Notes under the pieces: model-generated
Database searches by the model: none
What the model was told of the DNA's origin: nothing
Seen by the model: the letters and a program-made list of their open reading frames with translations, nothing else
Program-made: the position numbers and the translations under genes
Origin: Bombus terrestris
Lineage: Eukaryota > Arthropoda > Insecta > Hymenoptera > Apidae
DNA length: 64,000 nucleotides
NCBI RefSeq assembly: GCF_910591885.1
Contig: NW_025963549.1
Location: forward strand, 62,001 to 126,000
Direction: 5' to 3'
Shown: positions 62,489 to 64,000 of the stretch, piece after piece
How positions within the stretch are numbered: position 1 is the first letter of the stretch
Layout: every line of letters starts with the position of its first letter

Positions 62489-63190
62489 TTATGACATGTC
62501 TAAGTATTCTAATTCAGGTTTTAGAAATTCGCATTTGTCGGGTTGGATTTTTAGTCCTAACTCTTTTAATCTTTGCAATACTATAGCAAGGTTTTCATTG
62601 TGTTGTTGAATTGTACTACCGAATATTATTATGTCGTCAAGGTATACAAAGCAGTATTTGTTCAATAATCCTCGTAACGCGGTATCCATCATGCGTTGGA
62701 AGGTGGCTGGGGCGTTTTTTAAACCGAATGGCATGCGATTATAGTGACAGTGTCCCTGAGGTGTGCTAAAGGCTGTATATTTCTTTGAGTCGGGGTCCAT
62801 AGGTATTTGATGGAATCCCGAAGATAAATCTAGAGCAGAGAAGAATTTGGCGTTGCCTAATTGTGATAGAATGTCGTCGATTGTCGGTAGTGGGTAGGCG
62901 TCTTGATCGGTAAGTTCATTTAATTTTCGAAAGTCGATAACTATACGCCATTTCTGTTTGCCTGATGCGTCTGATTTCTTGGGTACTACCCATACTGGAC
63001 TGTTGTAAGGAGAATCTGATTCTTCAATGATATTTTTATGTAACATTTTTTTCATTTGTTTTTCAATTTCTGCTTTATGGGCTTCGGGAGGTCGGTGCGA
63101 TTTGGTATTGACGATTTTGTTTTCGCGTAGGGTAATAGTGTGTTTTGTTAGGTTAGTACAAGGTAGGGTATCGGATTCTAGGTCAAACAC
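62489..63190 (-). pseudogene. pol: Gypsy family 1b reverse transcriptase
   Basis: Same protein as copy 1a's RT: SALDLSSGFHQIPM, MPFGLKNAPATFQR and FVYLDDIIIFG. It ends at the same LEYLDMS frame break as copy 1a, after which the frame opened at 62487 continues Pol. A stop near 63231 separates it from protease in the same frame. Confidence 0.9.
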
Positions 63191-63232
63191 GTCTATGTAA
63201 TGTAGGAGGATCTTTTCGATAGGAATACGAAG

Positions 63233-63928
63233 TTAGTCTTCAATATGGTCTAGTCTAATTATTTGTTTCATTTTAGCAATTTTATCGACATCGTGTTCAT
63301 AAGAAAGATCATTAGTGATTATAGTTGGTTGCTCACCAGTATTGCAGAAACATACTCTCGTCGGAACTTTATCCAGATAAATTGTTTCGATTTTGGTTTG
63401 CCCTGGGAGAATGGTTTTCGGCGCCTGGAAAAATATTTCGTTCCCGTTTAATTGTATTGATTCGTTGTTAATTCGATATGAGTAGTTAGAGAGCATCGGT
63501 AAACCAATTATTCCGTCTTCTATTAAAGGAAAATCGTCTGGCACAACGTACAATGTGTTCATGATGTTAAAGAATTGAAAGTCTACTGTTTCGTCAGTTT
63601 GATATTTGTCATTGCCCATGTAAAATGTTTTAGCTACTGTCTTTTTAGGTTTAAATATGGCACTTGATCTTTTAACTAAATTTATTCCTGCACCGGTATC
63701 GATTAAATATCGTTTGATTTCTGTTCCCGATCGAACTCCAATGGATAGAAGTTTTCCTGTTGTTGCGTGTACTCGTACGACGTCTCTCGAGGCTCTGGTA
63801 GCGCTGTTTCCTCTTCTCGTCCCGCATTCTCCATGTTTATATTGTAGCTGCGCGGTGGCGGAAGATTTCGCTGGCTGGCCGGTTGAAAATTTCGGCAGTA
63901 ATTTGCGGTATGTCCTATTTGGTTGCAC
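63233..63928 (-). pseudogene. pol: Gypsy family 1b protease region
   Basis: IDTGAGINLVKRS active site, then the spacer to RT. The stop after HIED (63231-63233) is absent from copy 1a, so it arose after the copies separated. It overlaps the end of gag in the -1 frame. Confidence 0.88.
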
Positions 63929-64000
63929 TTAAAACACTTCATTCTTCCTCCGTTGTTTATTTGAGTGCTTGTCGGCAGGCGATTGAGCGTAGTCAACGGA
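63703..64000 (-). CDS. gag: Gypsy family 1b Gag C-terminal end (runs off window)
   Basis: The last ~97 Gag codons with the CCHC knuckle CFKCNQIGHTANYC and the C-terminal Glu/Tyr-rich tail, identical in layout to 1848-2145. The rest lies beyond 64000. Confidence 0.88.
   Translation of the reverse strand, partial: PLTTLNRLPTSTQINNGGRMKCFKCNQIGHTANYCRNFQPASQRNLPPPRSYNINMENAGREEETALPEPRETSYEYTQQQENFYPLEFDREQKSNDI

Larger units (their letters stand above)
59200..64000 (-). mobile_element. Gypsy family 1 retrotransposon, copy 1b, env-bearing (5' end off window)
   Basis: On the minus strand: gag end, protease, RT, RNase H, integrase, env. The first 2.14 kb (61856-64000) is nearly identical to 1-2145, so two copies of the family frame the window. 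The 3' LTR is missing. Confidence 0.92.

Noticed and set aside
1..64000. Window as one 61.9-kb tandem duplication, because its two ends match
   Set aside because: Only one retroelement family is shared at the ends. The right copy continues into integrase and env, but what lies left of position 1 is unseen, so duplication cannot be claimed.

Overview
The window is non-coding-rich eukaryotic DNA, almost certainly from an insect. The evidence is arthropod-type Ty3/Gypsy and Ty1/Copia elements, an R1-clade LINE, a baculovirus-F-like Env, and a gene with a TATA box and TCAGT-type initiator. A hymenopteran such as an ant is my guess, not something the sequence proves. Almost everything is mobile or repetitive: nested LTR retrotransposons, one LINE, solo LTRs, and a diverged satellite with a period of about 169 bp. 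The only host-like genes are two inverted copies of a short F-box gene and a decayed, intron-containing CMTR1 (mRNA cap 2'-O-methyltransferase) fragment. No tRNA, rRNA or CRISPR was seen.

Layout. 1-3772: Gypsy family 1 (copy 1a, minus strand) inserted in the gag of copia A (3773-5009). 5010-7032: satellite holding a ~1 kb solo LTR (E1). 7033-13471: an M2-type LTR split by a near-complete R1-like LINE (7856-13230). 13565-14160: F-box gene with promoter and polyA signal. 14250-17797: satellite, solo LTR E2 and a partial M2 LTR; 15457-17797 is a direct duplicate of 5066-7408. 17798-25994: copia pol, an LTR fragment, Gypsy family 2 and copia B gag/LTR, probably one copia broken by later events. 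26000-28110: CMTR1 pseudogene. 28558-29251: unclassified GC-rich insertion with a 17-bp target duplication. 29513-33347: satellite. 33348-40019: a young, apparently intact Gypsy (mdg3-like, copy 'a') with 1,004-bp LTRs and a 1,358-codon ORF. 40196-40634: second F-box copy, inverted. 40791-45080: M2 LTR split by a CsRn1-like Gypsy. 45081-51034: satellite, LTR fragment E3 and an old copia (copia 2). 51035-57823: degraded second mdg3-like element with mismatched LTRs and a nested solo LTR. 57830-58800: CsRn1-like remnant. 58964-59199: copia LTR. 59200-64000: second Gypsy family 1 copy (1b) with a broken env, running off the right edge.

How the parts relate. The order satellite - M2 LTR - F-box - satellite occurs on the plus strand at 5-17 kb and, inverted, at 45.6-29.5 kb. 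Each copy was later invaded by different elements: R1 in one; mdg3-like and CsRn1-like in the other. Removing the R1 insertion, the direct repeat spacing is about 5.0 kb, so an LTR/F-box/satellite unit was amplified in tandem and by inversion. Every retroelement body that still carries coding sequence lies on the minus strand; only LTR-only remnants lie in the other sense. Together with the env-bearing Gypsy, this resembles a one-strand transposon trap such as the Drosophila flamenco piRNA cluster. That is a hypothesis to test with small RNA data.
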